Below, in pieces: positions 53,401 through 62,279 of a stretch of 64,000 nucleotides of DNA (the stretch's first letter is position 1; each line of letters begins with the position of its first letter). This DNA is from Coemansia sp. RSA 487. Lineage: Eukaryota > Kickxellomycota > Kickxellomycetes > Kickxellales > Kickxellaceae. The notes under the pieces were generated by a model. That model made no database searches. It was given only the letters and a program-made list of their open reading frames with translations, and had not been told where the DNA came from. A program made the translations under genes and the position numbers. The DNA lies in NCBI GenBank assembly GCA_027577595.1, contig JANBRJ010000021.1, positions 124,001-188,000 on the forward strand, read 5' to 3'.

Positions 53401-55348
53401 TGCCTCCACTAACAGCAAGCGTACCCAGACGGCCAGACAGAGAGGACGCAGCTTCTGGAGGCAGCCCTTGACTATCAACGCTCTCACTGTCGTGCTCGCC
53501 AAAGCCATTAAGAGCCAGCCCAAGGCCCTCAGAGCCTGCCCTGTTTTCTGATGACGCCGATTGCGCGTCCGAGCCATCGTTGCGCTTGCTGGCACTTGAA
53601 GACCGCGCGCTACTTGCCTGGAGCATGTTGAGAACACTCTGTCCAGCAGTGACAGAGTCGCGCCCATTCTTTCGTCTGCTGGGAGTTCCTATGACGCTGT
53701 GAGTGGTAGAATGCGGGCTGCTTGTAGAGATACTCCCGTTATCACCGTCATCCCCACCCGCCTTTATGGAGCTTGCTTCGCTTTCAATGCGCCCGTGGGC
53801 CTCGTCGCCAAAGTCCGTGGTCTCGCTTTCTGGCGGCGGCGACTCTGAAGCCTGCTGGATGCTCTCAGAGTCGGATCCGGTAGAAAGACTTGAAGAGGCA
53901 ATGTTGATAGCCGTGTGACCCCTGGCTGTTTTTGCAGATGACGAGGCGCCATTCTCCAGAAGAACGCGTACGAGATCCTCGCTTTGGTTTGTAGTTGCCC
54001 ACATAAGCGCAGTCCACCCGGCTATACAATCGTTTGGGTTGAATAAATAGTTAAGAGGAGGGGATAGAAGGAGTCGATGCTTAGTAGATGAAAATCAGCT
54101 TGTTTGGGAATAAAGCAGACAGACGCACAACACGAAACATATAAAGGTGGACCAAACAAATAAAAATAGGGCCAAGATTCTAAAGGTGCAAATATACGAG
54201 CGTTTCTTTTGAGGGATAATGGAAACGAAAACGAAAAGTGTCAGTAAAGCGGCGCAGTAGAAACACCATATGGAATGGAAAAAGGTGCTTGTCAATGCAC
54301 TTCAAGTTTGTGCAATATGGCCTGTATGTGCCAGTGGTTATCCGGGATGTAAATAGGATTGTACATAATGAAATGGTTGTTGATGAGACTGGGCTTTCTC
54401 TCTCCCCCTCCCCCTCTCTCTTTCTCCCTCTTCGCTCCTTTGTTGAGCCCTGCACTACGAACAAAAAATGACAAAGAAAAAAGTAAACAACAGCGCCACA
54501 CGACCTAGCATTGGCTGTGCAGCTCGGTTTTGGTGGATGGCCGCCATATAAACAGTCTGAAAGGCGCATGAGGCAAGGTACTCTGGGGCCACGGTATTTG
54601 CTTTACATATGGTGTATGTCTTGAATTACTCCAAAAAGGAGCATGGTTATTTGGTCCAGCGATTAAGCAAAGAGGGAGGAAAGATTGAACAAACCGAATG
54701 TCGGAGAATGAACAGTAGAATTGCCTTGATGGCGCATTGTCACCTCTTCCCCCGCAGATAAGGCAGCAGACAAAACAAGCAGGCTTGCTCTGCTTGAGGT
54801 TTGCTGATGGGCGTATGCGAAAGGGACCATGGACAAAAGAAGCGAAAACAGCGATCTGCGCTAGACAACAAAGAAGGCGCTCTGAAAAAGCCAAAAATAA
54901 TAACAAAAGAGGGAGGGGAGAGCGAAAAGCATACAGCAAGCCAAGCCTTGTTTATGACGCAAATAGAAACACTTTGCGGTGTGCTGATACAACAGCTGGC
55001 CTACAGCGTACACGTGCGGTACTTACAATTGTCCTGGGTATTGACGCTGGCGCCATATTCGAGAAGAAGCCTGGCAATGTGAATGTGTCCAAAGCAAGAT
55101 GCACAAATTAGAGGGGTACTGCCCTGGTCGTCACGATAGTCGATGTCAATCCACTGCTTTCCCTGGCAAGCCGTCCACATGCGTTCCAGCGCGGCAGCGT
55201 CGCCGCTGCTTGCAGTCCGGGCAAAGCGCTGTGAGAGCTGGTGTTGCTTTTTGGCAGGCGAAAGCTCTGTCGACTCTATTATGTCTGTCTCGCTGAGAAA
55301 CTCGTCAGCGGCTATGTTGTCGTAACTGTTCTGGTCAATCGTTGACAT
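50405..55348 (-). CDS. Ankyrin-repeat protein with a DIL (dilute) domain
   Basis: Two exons: complement(55027..55348) and complement(50405..54021), joined across a 1,005-base intron (GTAAGT donor, TATAG acceptor, phase 1), giving 1312 aa. Exon 1 supplies an acidic N-terminus and the first ankyrin repeat (GSTPLICASCFGHIHIARLL). The second repeat starts across the junction (GWTALMWATTNQSEDLVRVLL) and a third begins with RGHTAINIAS. After an acidic, Asn/Asp-rich segment, a DIL domain spans roughly residues 400-830. It is recognisable by FLARR-like FLAARFAHHL, FWISNIQTLIYFLKRD, and, after Ser-rich inserts, QLFCYLGSEIFNRVLTTRDFCSRSRAMQIRMNLTQLSDW. DIL domains form the cargo-binding tail of class V myosins; proteins with ankyrin plus DIL but no motor exist in fungi, and a role in membrane traffic is plausible. 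The C-terminal third is low-complexity Ser/Gln/Arg-rich. Confidence 0.88.
51330..51353. repeat. Four perfect GACTGC hexamers
   Basis: A perfect hexanucleotide microsatellite inside the ankyrin-DIL coding region. On the coding strand it gives alternating Ser-Gln residues in the disordered C-terminal part, so length changes would stay in frame. Confidence 0.9.
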
Positions 55349-56903
55349 TTTGGAATAAAATTATTTGTGTGCAGGATGGAGGGGAAACTACGCAAAACGA
55401 GGCGTACTATATAAATGGAGAAATAATTGAAGAAACAAATGCGTGTAAGAGAAATTAGCTGTTGGCATTAGAATATAAAGCAAAAGGGCAAGGTGGGAGG
55501 GGAGGAAAGAAGAGAACACAGCATGCATAAAGACGCGCATGCAAAAAGTGTAAATAAAAGTGCAAAAACAGTAATTTATCAAATATTCGCCTCAACACAA
55601 GCAGCAGCAGACCTTGTGCACACCGCCTTTCTCGACAATACAATTGTAGTAGAAAAGATAGAAGAGTGCAATGCTCAACCAGGACAAATGGCGTGCTTCT
55701 CTCGTGAGAAAACAAGGCATAGCTCTCCCTTAGGACGAACAGAGTTATCACGATAGGGTAGAGCGGAGCTCCTCTACTCAGCTACGGTTGTACTATTGCA
55801 TAGAGCTAGGTGCAATACCAGATCCCCGCCTCCTTTTCTGAATTGTGTCTGAGCACATGTTTTGTTGTTTGTTTTTTCTGCTACGCTCAACACTATTGCA
55901 TCCACGGAGACGGGCTGAATCATACTCCGACGACGCATTCTTACGTTTGAATGGTTTTTTTCTTGTTTGGAAATGGGGGTGTAAACAGACAATGGAGTTG
56001 GAGATATCTTTTTTTAGAGTTTGAATAATTGGACATTGGAGAGCGACAATGCAACAAGTAGAGAGCGGTTTGACGGCCATTGTTGCTTGGCTGCTCTGTT
56101 CGTCCCCCTCTTCCCCCTCACGTCTTACCGAACAAACAATATAGCAAGCGACTCACGACTAGAAATGGATGGTTATAAAACCCAATCTAACAACCAAAAA
56201 AAGCAGACATGAAATCATGCGGAGAATATGGAGTGGGAGGAATATGTGTGTGTGGAGAGAAAGAGAAAGAGACAGAAATGGCATCCAGGCTTTTCTTTCT
56301 ACGCAATAACAGGCTGGACACCTGCCAAGGAAACAAAGATTGTAGACATTTATATTTTGATATTAGTCTAGACTGACTTTCGTGTGCTTCGTCCATTGCT
56401 GCTTCCATTAACTATAATTTATACAAAATCTCTGAAACGCGCAACTGTCAAGCAGAAATTAAAATCAAACGGTTGCGTTTTCAATACCGATACCAGAGCA
56501 TTTACAATAGCTTGCAGTGCATAAAACCCCCTTGTAAAATGCCAATGTTTATCCAAAATGCAAAATACATGGTAGTTACAGCTTGCAACAGAAAGTTGGG
56601 TTTAGCTCATTCCGAATCCGTGTTACTACGCTTATACAACCAAGCGTACACATAGGCTATGTGCCACGCCTGTTGGCCAAAACTAATGTGTTACTCTAAA
56701 AGTGGTGGCGGCTTGGTTGATCTGATCACCAGTAATCAGTTACATCGCTTCTGGCTGGCAGTTTTTCACGTGGTGCTTTCTTTGAGCGAACCCCAAGGAA
56801 AAATTAGCGCTCTTCCTTTCCTCACCATCCTCAACTAGAAGCAAAAAAAATTGTATTATCTCTTCCCTCGATTCCGTAAATTATTCATCCTTCAAAAAGC
56901 AAA
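55349..56903. other. Divergent region between ankyrin-DIL and Msp1 genes
   Basis: About 1.55 kb with only short random frames on both strands. A CACGTG lies at 56767-56772, 132 bases before the Msp1 start. The region presumably contains both promoters; no gene is supported. Confidence 0.45.
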
Positions 56904-58058
56904 ATGCAATCTACAACACGAAAGGCGCTCGATGTGGTTTTTGTTGTAGCCACACAAGTACTCACGTACTATGGAATCAGGTACATTTTGTCGAATTACA
57001 TTAGCCCTCTCGGTGAGTCCGATAACCAGGAGCAGAAAGAACGCAGCAAGACCGTTGCCAAGCGGCTGAAGGTCGGAAAGCTCAAACTCAACACGTATGA
57101 GAGCACAATCATGAGCGAGGTTATTCTGCCGGAGGACGTGTCTGTGGACTTTGCGCAGATTGGCGGACTCGACGATATAATCCAGGACATGAACGAGTCT
57201 GTCATATATCCGCTCAACCACCCCGAGCTCTTCACTAGCGCCTCTGGTCTGCTGGGATCGCCCAAGGGCATTCTTCTCTACGGCCCGCCTGGCTGTGGCA
57301 AAACGATGATGGCCAAGGCGTTGGCAAAGGAATCAGGTGCTGTGTTCATCAATATCCATCTTTCGACGCTCCAGGACAAGTGGTTTGGCGAATCCAACCG
57401 CCTGATCCGTGCAGTTTTTTCGCTGGCGGAGAAGCTTCAGCCTGCGATCATATTCATTGACGAAATCGACGCGTTTCTGCGCACCAGAGCAACTACTGAG
57501 CACGAGGTGAGCTCGACGATGAAGGCTGAGTTTATGACACTCTGGGATGGCCTTACTTCTGCTGAGGGCTTACGTGTGGTTGTTCTTGGCGCTACGAACC
57601 GACCAAACGACATTGACGCAGCGATTCTGCGCCGCATGCCAAAGCGCCTTTATATCAAGCCCCCAGGAGCCGACCAGCGTCGCCAGATCCTGCAGATCAT
57701 GCTCGAGAGTGTTGATCTGGAACAAGGCTTTGCGTTTGAGAAGCTTGTTGCCTCAACAAATGGCATGTCGGGCAGCGACCTCAAGGAGATGTGCAGAAAC
57801 GCCGCAATCAAGCCACTTCGAGAGTACATACGCACAAACCCGGTTGAGCTGCAGCGGCCAAACAACGATGTGCTTCGGCAGCAGAATGCCAGCGATACTG
57901 GTAGCAGTGATGCATGTAAGCTGCCCAAGGACGTTGCATTGCGGCCGCTGTGCTTGGGCGACTTTGAGATGCTCAACAAGACCCATTTGCGCTCACTTGG
58001 ACAGGCATACAATCTAAACGATACGCTTTTCTCTCTGGCCGGAAACAGCCTTGATTAG
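56904..58058 (+). CDS. MSP1: Msp1/ATAD1-type AAA ATPase of the mitochondrial outer membrane
   Basis: The protein has 384 aa in one exon, close to the usual 360-ish length. A single N-terminal hydrophobic helix (about residues 9-32) is the membrane anchor. The linker DFAQIGGLDDIIQDMNESVIYPL is typical of Msp1. Walker A is GPPGCGKT (127-134), Walker B IIFIDEID (about 182-189), sensor 1 GATNRPNDID, and the two arginine fingers lie in LRRMPKR. The pore loop contains the aromatic in LQDKWFGES. Msp1 extracts mislocalised tail-anchored proteins and stalled import substrates from the outer membrane of mitochondria and peroxisomes, driven by ATP in a hexamer. All catalytic elements are present. The C-terminal tail is slightly longer than in yeast, with a polar insert around residues 315-340. 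It converges on the LOG gene, about 200 bases away. Confidence 0.95.
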   Translation: MQSTTRKALDVVFVVATQVLTYYGIRYILSNYISPLGESDNQEQKERSKTVAKRLKVGKLKLNTYESTIMSEVILPEDVSVDFAQIGGLDDIIQDMNESVIYPLNHPELFTSASGLLGSPKGILLYGPPGCGKTMMAKALAKESGAVFINIHLSTLQDKWFGESNRLIRAVFSLAEKLQPAIIFIDEIDAFLRTRATTEHEVSSTMKAEFMTLWDGLTSAEGLRVVVLGATNRPNDIDAAILRRMPKRLYIKPPGADQRRQILQIMLESVDLEQGFAFEKLVASTNGMSGSDLKEMCRNAAIKPLREYIRTNPVELQRPNNDVLRQQNASDTGSSDACKLPKDVALRPLCLGDFEMLNKTHLRSLGQAYNLNDTLFSLAGNSLD

Positions 58059-58263
58059 CTTGACGAGCAACACAGTAGTCTTTTTGCAGCGATTCATAGA
58101 GGTATCTAGTATTTATTTTTCTATTTTTTTCAGTTTAAAGCATTTACGAAGTGTGGCTCGATATCGTTTACCCTTTTCCAGCTTTGCTGGTAAACACGGA
58201 GAAAAAATAGGTTTCTATTCGTTTGGATGCAGAGCGCTTGGAGTGTACTTGCTTCCTTTGCTT

Positions 58264-58872
58264 CTACATTGGAGTCTTTGTCGACCAGCTCAAGTCAAAG
58301 CGCGCAGGTTGCGGATTGTACTTTTTAATTGCGGCAACAGCCTCCGCAGGTGTATCGCAGAACTTTATAATGTCCTTGTTTGCAGCCTTCATAAACCCTG
58401 CTTCAACAGCCTTGTCGAGCAAGTCCCCAAGGGCAGAATAGTACCCGTTTGTATTAACAATGATGACAGGCTTTGTGTGAATGGAGAGCATCGACCATGT
58501 GCTGATCTCGAGCAGCTCCTCCATTGTTCCCAGCCCACCAGGCAGCGCGATAAAGGCCATGGCGTTGTCGTTCATCAGACTCTTGCGCTCATGCATGCTG
58601 TCGACCAGGATTGTGCGCCCGATTTTGTCGTTGCAGCCCTCGACGGTGGTCAGTGTGTGCGGTATGATCCCCAGAACATCGCCATCGCTGGCATGTACCG
58701 AGCGCGCCACTCGGCCCATCAGTCCTCGTCCTCCGCCGCCGTACACCAGCCCATATCCGGCCTTGGCTATTTCGCGGCCAAGAGCTTCGGCTGCTTCATT
58801 GTAGCTGCTGTCAATGCTGTCATGCGAAGCGCAAAAGACACAGACAAGGTTGCTGCTGGTGGATGTCGACAT
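58264..58872 (-). CDS. LOG-family nucleoside 5'-monophosphate phosphoribohydrolase
   Basis: The protein has 202 aa in one exon, the normal length. The Rossmann-like fold shows VCVFCAS at the N-terminus, YGGGGRGLMG (44-53), MHERKSLM (93-100) with the catalytic Arg, and PGGLGTMEELLE (111-122), the signature containing the catalytic Glu. Such proteins were long annotated as lysine decarboxylases but are phosphoribohydrolases; the plant LONELY GUY enzymes release free cytokinin bases from their 5'-monophosphates, and bacterial and fungal relatives accept AMP-type substrates. Whether this fungus makes cytokinin is not shown by the sequence; no isopentenyltransferase or P450 neighbour is present. 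No signal peptide, so probably cytosolic. All motif residues are intact. Confidence 0.93.
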   Translation of the reverse strand: MSTSTSSNLVCVFCASHDSIDSSYNEAAEALGREIAKAGYGLVYGGGGRGLMGRVARSVHASDGDVLGIIPHTLTTVEGCNDKIGRTILVDSMHERKSLMNDNAMAFIALPGGLGTMEELLEISTWSMLSIHTKPVIIVNTNGYYSALGDLLDKAVEAGFMKAANKDIIKFCDTPAEAVAAIKKYNPQPARFDLSWSTKTPM

Positions 58873-61586
58873 TATTCTGTTGGAATAAAGCGTAGTCGGT
58901 TCAAATAAAAAGAATTAGATTGCGTAGAGTGGGCGATAAGAAGAACGAGGAACGATGCTTTACAAAGTTCAATCTTCCGCTTAAATAGTCCTGCCAAAGA
59001 AATAAACGGAAAGACAGCTCGGGCCTCCTTTTTCTGTAAACGGATAGCTGCCAAAGTGTGCTACAATAGCTGAAAACGCAATACGGAAGTGAGTGTGCCG
59101 ATTTCCAATTCGCAGCTGTTTTCATAGCCCAAACCAGTTTTACTGGCTCAGAGGTTGAAAGCAATCAAAGAAATAGTTGATGACCTGTCAAACACACTTG
59201 CTGCAATGCTGGTAAATAGCTTCTGACCGGAAAACCATTTCTCTGCATGCGTAAACCAAGTTGATGAGGCGAGATAAGATATTGCACTCAACTTGTCGTT
59301 TTTCTGTACATTTGCAACAAGGACTGAAAAATCGATAGCAAAAATAGCAGGCATTTCTTGTTATCAATCAGCCGCTGAGCCAACTGTAAAAATACATAAT
59401 AGCTTCCGGTTTCTGCTGTGTTTTGCAAAAATAATTGTGCTGAATAAGAAGGATGTATACGCGCCGAATGGTGAACGGTTTGCGGTGGCAATAATGCATT
59501 TTTTGTTCCAAGAAAAGTCGTTTGCGCAGGCGTAGCATATGCGTCATTGCGAAACAGGAAAACACACAAGAGAAAACACAAATGATTAGTGCCATTGCCA
59601 AAAAGCAGTCACAGATATTTATCTCTTCAGGTCTCGGTTGTACATGCGTGAACAAGGAGTCAAAACACCATCCACTTCCACAGCCCTCATACATGGTTCG
59701 TTGGTGCACTCAAGGAGACTGTGGCAGAGTACTTCTTTCATCATTTCTTGTCAGTAGGCAGCACTTTCCAACCAAATACCAGCGTAGTACTGACACTGAT
59801 ATCGTCAGGACATTGAATACTTCACAAGAGTTTCTTGATATGCGCCAGCGCTGCAGTTGGATTCTTGTTCAAGGCGATGGCATTTCTTCAGATTTTTAGG
59901 TTTGATTAAGGTAAATGTCAACTAACCACATTGAAAGTACAGACAGAGACCGAGAAGTTAATCCATTTAGTGTGAAATAATAGGTATGGACCGAACAGTT
60001 TTCTTCGCAAAGCTCAGTTTGCGCCTCTTGCTTCCAAGCGCAAATATAATGTCAACCGACGCAAACGACTTTCTCTTGGAACGCAGAATTCGTTATTGCC
60101 ATTGCATATCTTTCACAATTCAATGCATATGGATCCTTCTTGTTCGACGCAGCTAGTTTTGAAAAATACAGTATGTCGTTCTAATTCGACGTTTAAAATT
60201 ATAGCTGTGTGATACAATTGCGTGAACCCACAGTTACTTTTTTAAATTGTGCAAAAAGACAAAATTCCAGCACAGTCCATCAATTGTAAAGGCGTTTTTA
60301 CTTATCTGCATGTACAATGTGTAGTTAATTAATTATATGTTAGTTTGTGCTTGTGCGTTTGGTCACTGGATCGGAGTTGCCAATAATTCGTGCGAAACAA
60401 TTGAAAAATATTGCACTTTGGTGTCTTTTCACATTCTGGCCAGAATTATTTGGATAAATATGTTGCTTGCTTTGCCATCATACTGTGAGGCATTTGGACG
60501 ACAAATTCCTGTTGTTTTCTATTCCTGGTAAGCAAGTTTGGTAGATATTCTACTGCACACTTTAATAGCAACAAAATCGCTGGTATGTTACAAAGAAACA
60601 TATGAGCGTCAAGCCTGTTATGTCTTCACTTATTTAATTAGGAGACACAGGTAATTAACCTTGCAGTCAATTATATATTTTGCCCAATAGTTCAATGTCC
60701 TTATGTAATAATATAAGCGAGGCCAACATTTACGAGATAATAAGCTACACAGGCTATTTTAAGCAATATGTAGGCGGTCATGGCTGGATAGGGATTGCAT
60801 ATAAAATGCGTACAAAAATGCTTTTTCGCTGTTCATCCATTTCATATAGCCTACAACATTCTTTAAGTTTTAATCCATCCCAGCTTACAAATTTTTTGCC
60901 ACCAACAACAGAAAATCATAAGCATAGACCGCAAATAAACCGTCCTATTTTACTCCTACCGCTTCCCGATAATTCAACTAATCAAAGACGTTGGCTAGCT
61001 GGGCAATTTCAATCTTTAATAGAACGTTATATTTCTCTGCTTCATATCCATATGCTGTGAGGAAGCACAAAAATGCATACTTTTCAAAATAATAAAGAAA
61101 TTTGAACTAAAAATTAGTAGTTAGTATTTCCTAATATAGTTAGCAAATGAGGTAGAAAATTGTCTTTCAATATTTGCATTGTCATCGTGTAGTGAGACTT
61201 TTAGATGCCCGATTTTTGCTGCCTTTTCCATTCCTGGTAGTGTATGTATGACAAGGATTGAAGGTAAGGGCTTTTAAAAGCAGTCAAGTCACCACTGATT
61301 TACAAAGGTGTTCAGGATTGTGATGGCTAGTTTTCTCTTTTAAGTAGATTAGTTTTCGCCTCATGACACCAATATATCCTGCCCATATCTTTGGGCAATC
61401 TTGCACAGGCTCCAAGTATTAAAAAAGTAGTAGTTGATTTTTTGGAAATAAAATGAATAGCAATGTTCCTTTCCATCCTTTTATCAAATAAACCACGGTT
61501 TGCTTTTCATACGTTTTGGCGACATTACATACAAAAGCTAAAATCACAATAGTAACAAAATAAGTGCATACTAATACATAGAGTAA
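58873..61586. other. 2.7-kb AT-rich gene-free region
   Basis: The largest gap in the right half of the window, between the divergent LOG and Med18 starts. It becomes very AT-rich from about 59.9 kb. The longest frames (for example 60680-61060 plus, 126 codons, and 59368-59709 minus, 113 codons with one hydrophobic helix) resemble no known family. A 41-codon minus-strand frame at 59619-59744 carries four cysteines, but composition alone does not support a gene. No transposon ends or RNA genes were recognised. Confidence 0.45.
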
Positions 61587-62276
61587 ATGGCGACTGGCAA
61601 GAAGCACGTTGGTGCTGGCGTACCAATGCACTATGAATGCAGCCTACATGGTCTTTTGACGAAAAGAAACGAATTTTTGTTCCGAACACGGCTGGAAGCA
61701 CTTTGCGGAGACACAGAATCGGCCCACTGCGAGCTACACCACGAAATCAGCTGTGTTCCGTGCGTAGAGACGCCAATTGGACCGTTGCGCAGAGAAGACC
61801 ACATGCTCCGGCTGCGCATGGAGCTTGATCCATCAGACCCCAGAAATATTGATGTGTGCAAGAACACGATCTGCATGCTTGGCCACCCTGAGCCCCGGTC
61901 GGGGAGAGGGGCATCGGTGCGTCCAGCCATCTATGCGCAGGTATTTACGGGGAATGCGCCGCAGTTTCTCAGCCTCCTTGGCTACAAGTTCCATTCCGAA
62001 TTTGTGCGCAAGGGCTACTGGTTCCTGTATCGCAACACGTTCAAGATCGTTGTCAGCCAGATCTGTCGCCTTGAAGAGCAAGGGAATATCCACTCGGCAC
62101 AGGCTGTGGATCAGTCGGAAAACTGGGTTGTTCACATTGTGGCCGACGCTCTAACGCAGGAACAGGTGCCGCGGCTATGCGAGCAATTGGATGAGCTGAA
62201 GAAGATGTTTGCCGACTATGTGGAACTTGTTGTAGTGGACCATGCATTTTTAGAAAACAAGATTCCATACAGCTAG
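61587..62276 (+). CDS. MED18: Mediator complex subunit 18 (head module)
   Basis: The protein has 229 aa in one exon, typical for Med18. Family features are an N-terminal YECSLHGLL strand, a central RLRMELDPSDP segment, and LLGYKFHSEFVRKGYWFLYRNTFKIVVSQI, the most conserved part of Med18. The chain ends with a predicted helix-strand (LCEQLDELKKMFADYVEL). Med18 pairs with Med20 on the Mediator head and helps contact RNA polymerase II during initiation and termination; it acts in the nucleus. The start codon follows an AT-rich promoter. The stop codon lies only 3 bases from the convergent stop codon of FAN1, so the two transcripts must overlap at their 3' ends. Confidence 0.9.
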   Translation: MATGKKHVGAGVPMHYECSLHGLLTKRNEFLFRTRLEALCGDTESAHCELHHEISCVPCVETPIGPLRREDHMLRLRMELDPSDPRNIDVCKNTICMLGHPEPRSGRGASVRPAIYAQVFTGNAPQFLSLLGYKFHSEFVRKGYWFLYRNTFKIVVSQICRLEEQGNIHSAQAVDQSENWVVHIVADALTQEQVPRLCEQLDELKKMFADYVELVVVDHAFLENKIPYS

Positions 62277-62279
62277 GTG

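Noticed and set aside
54737-55111. 124-codon plus-strand frame inside the ankyrin-DIL intron
   Set aside because: It overlaps the antisense of exon 1 and has no recognisable domain; it is explained by the intron and exon on the other strand.
59619-59744. 41-codon minus-strand frame with four cysteines (small CHCH-like protein?)
   Set aside because: Cysteine spacing does not match the twin CX9C or CX3C families, overlapping frames on both strands are also open, and the context is an AT-rich gap.
60680-61060. 126-codon plus-strand frame in the AT-rich gap
   Set aside because: No family similarity and AT-driven composition unlike the genes around it; a real small gene cannot be excluded but is not supported.
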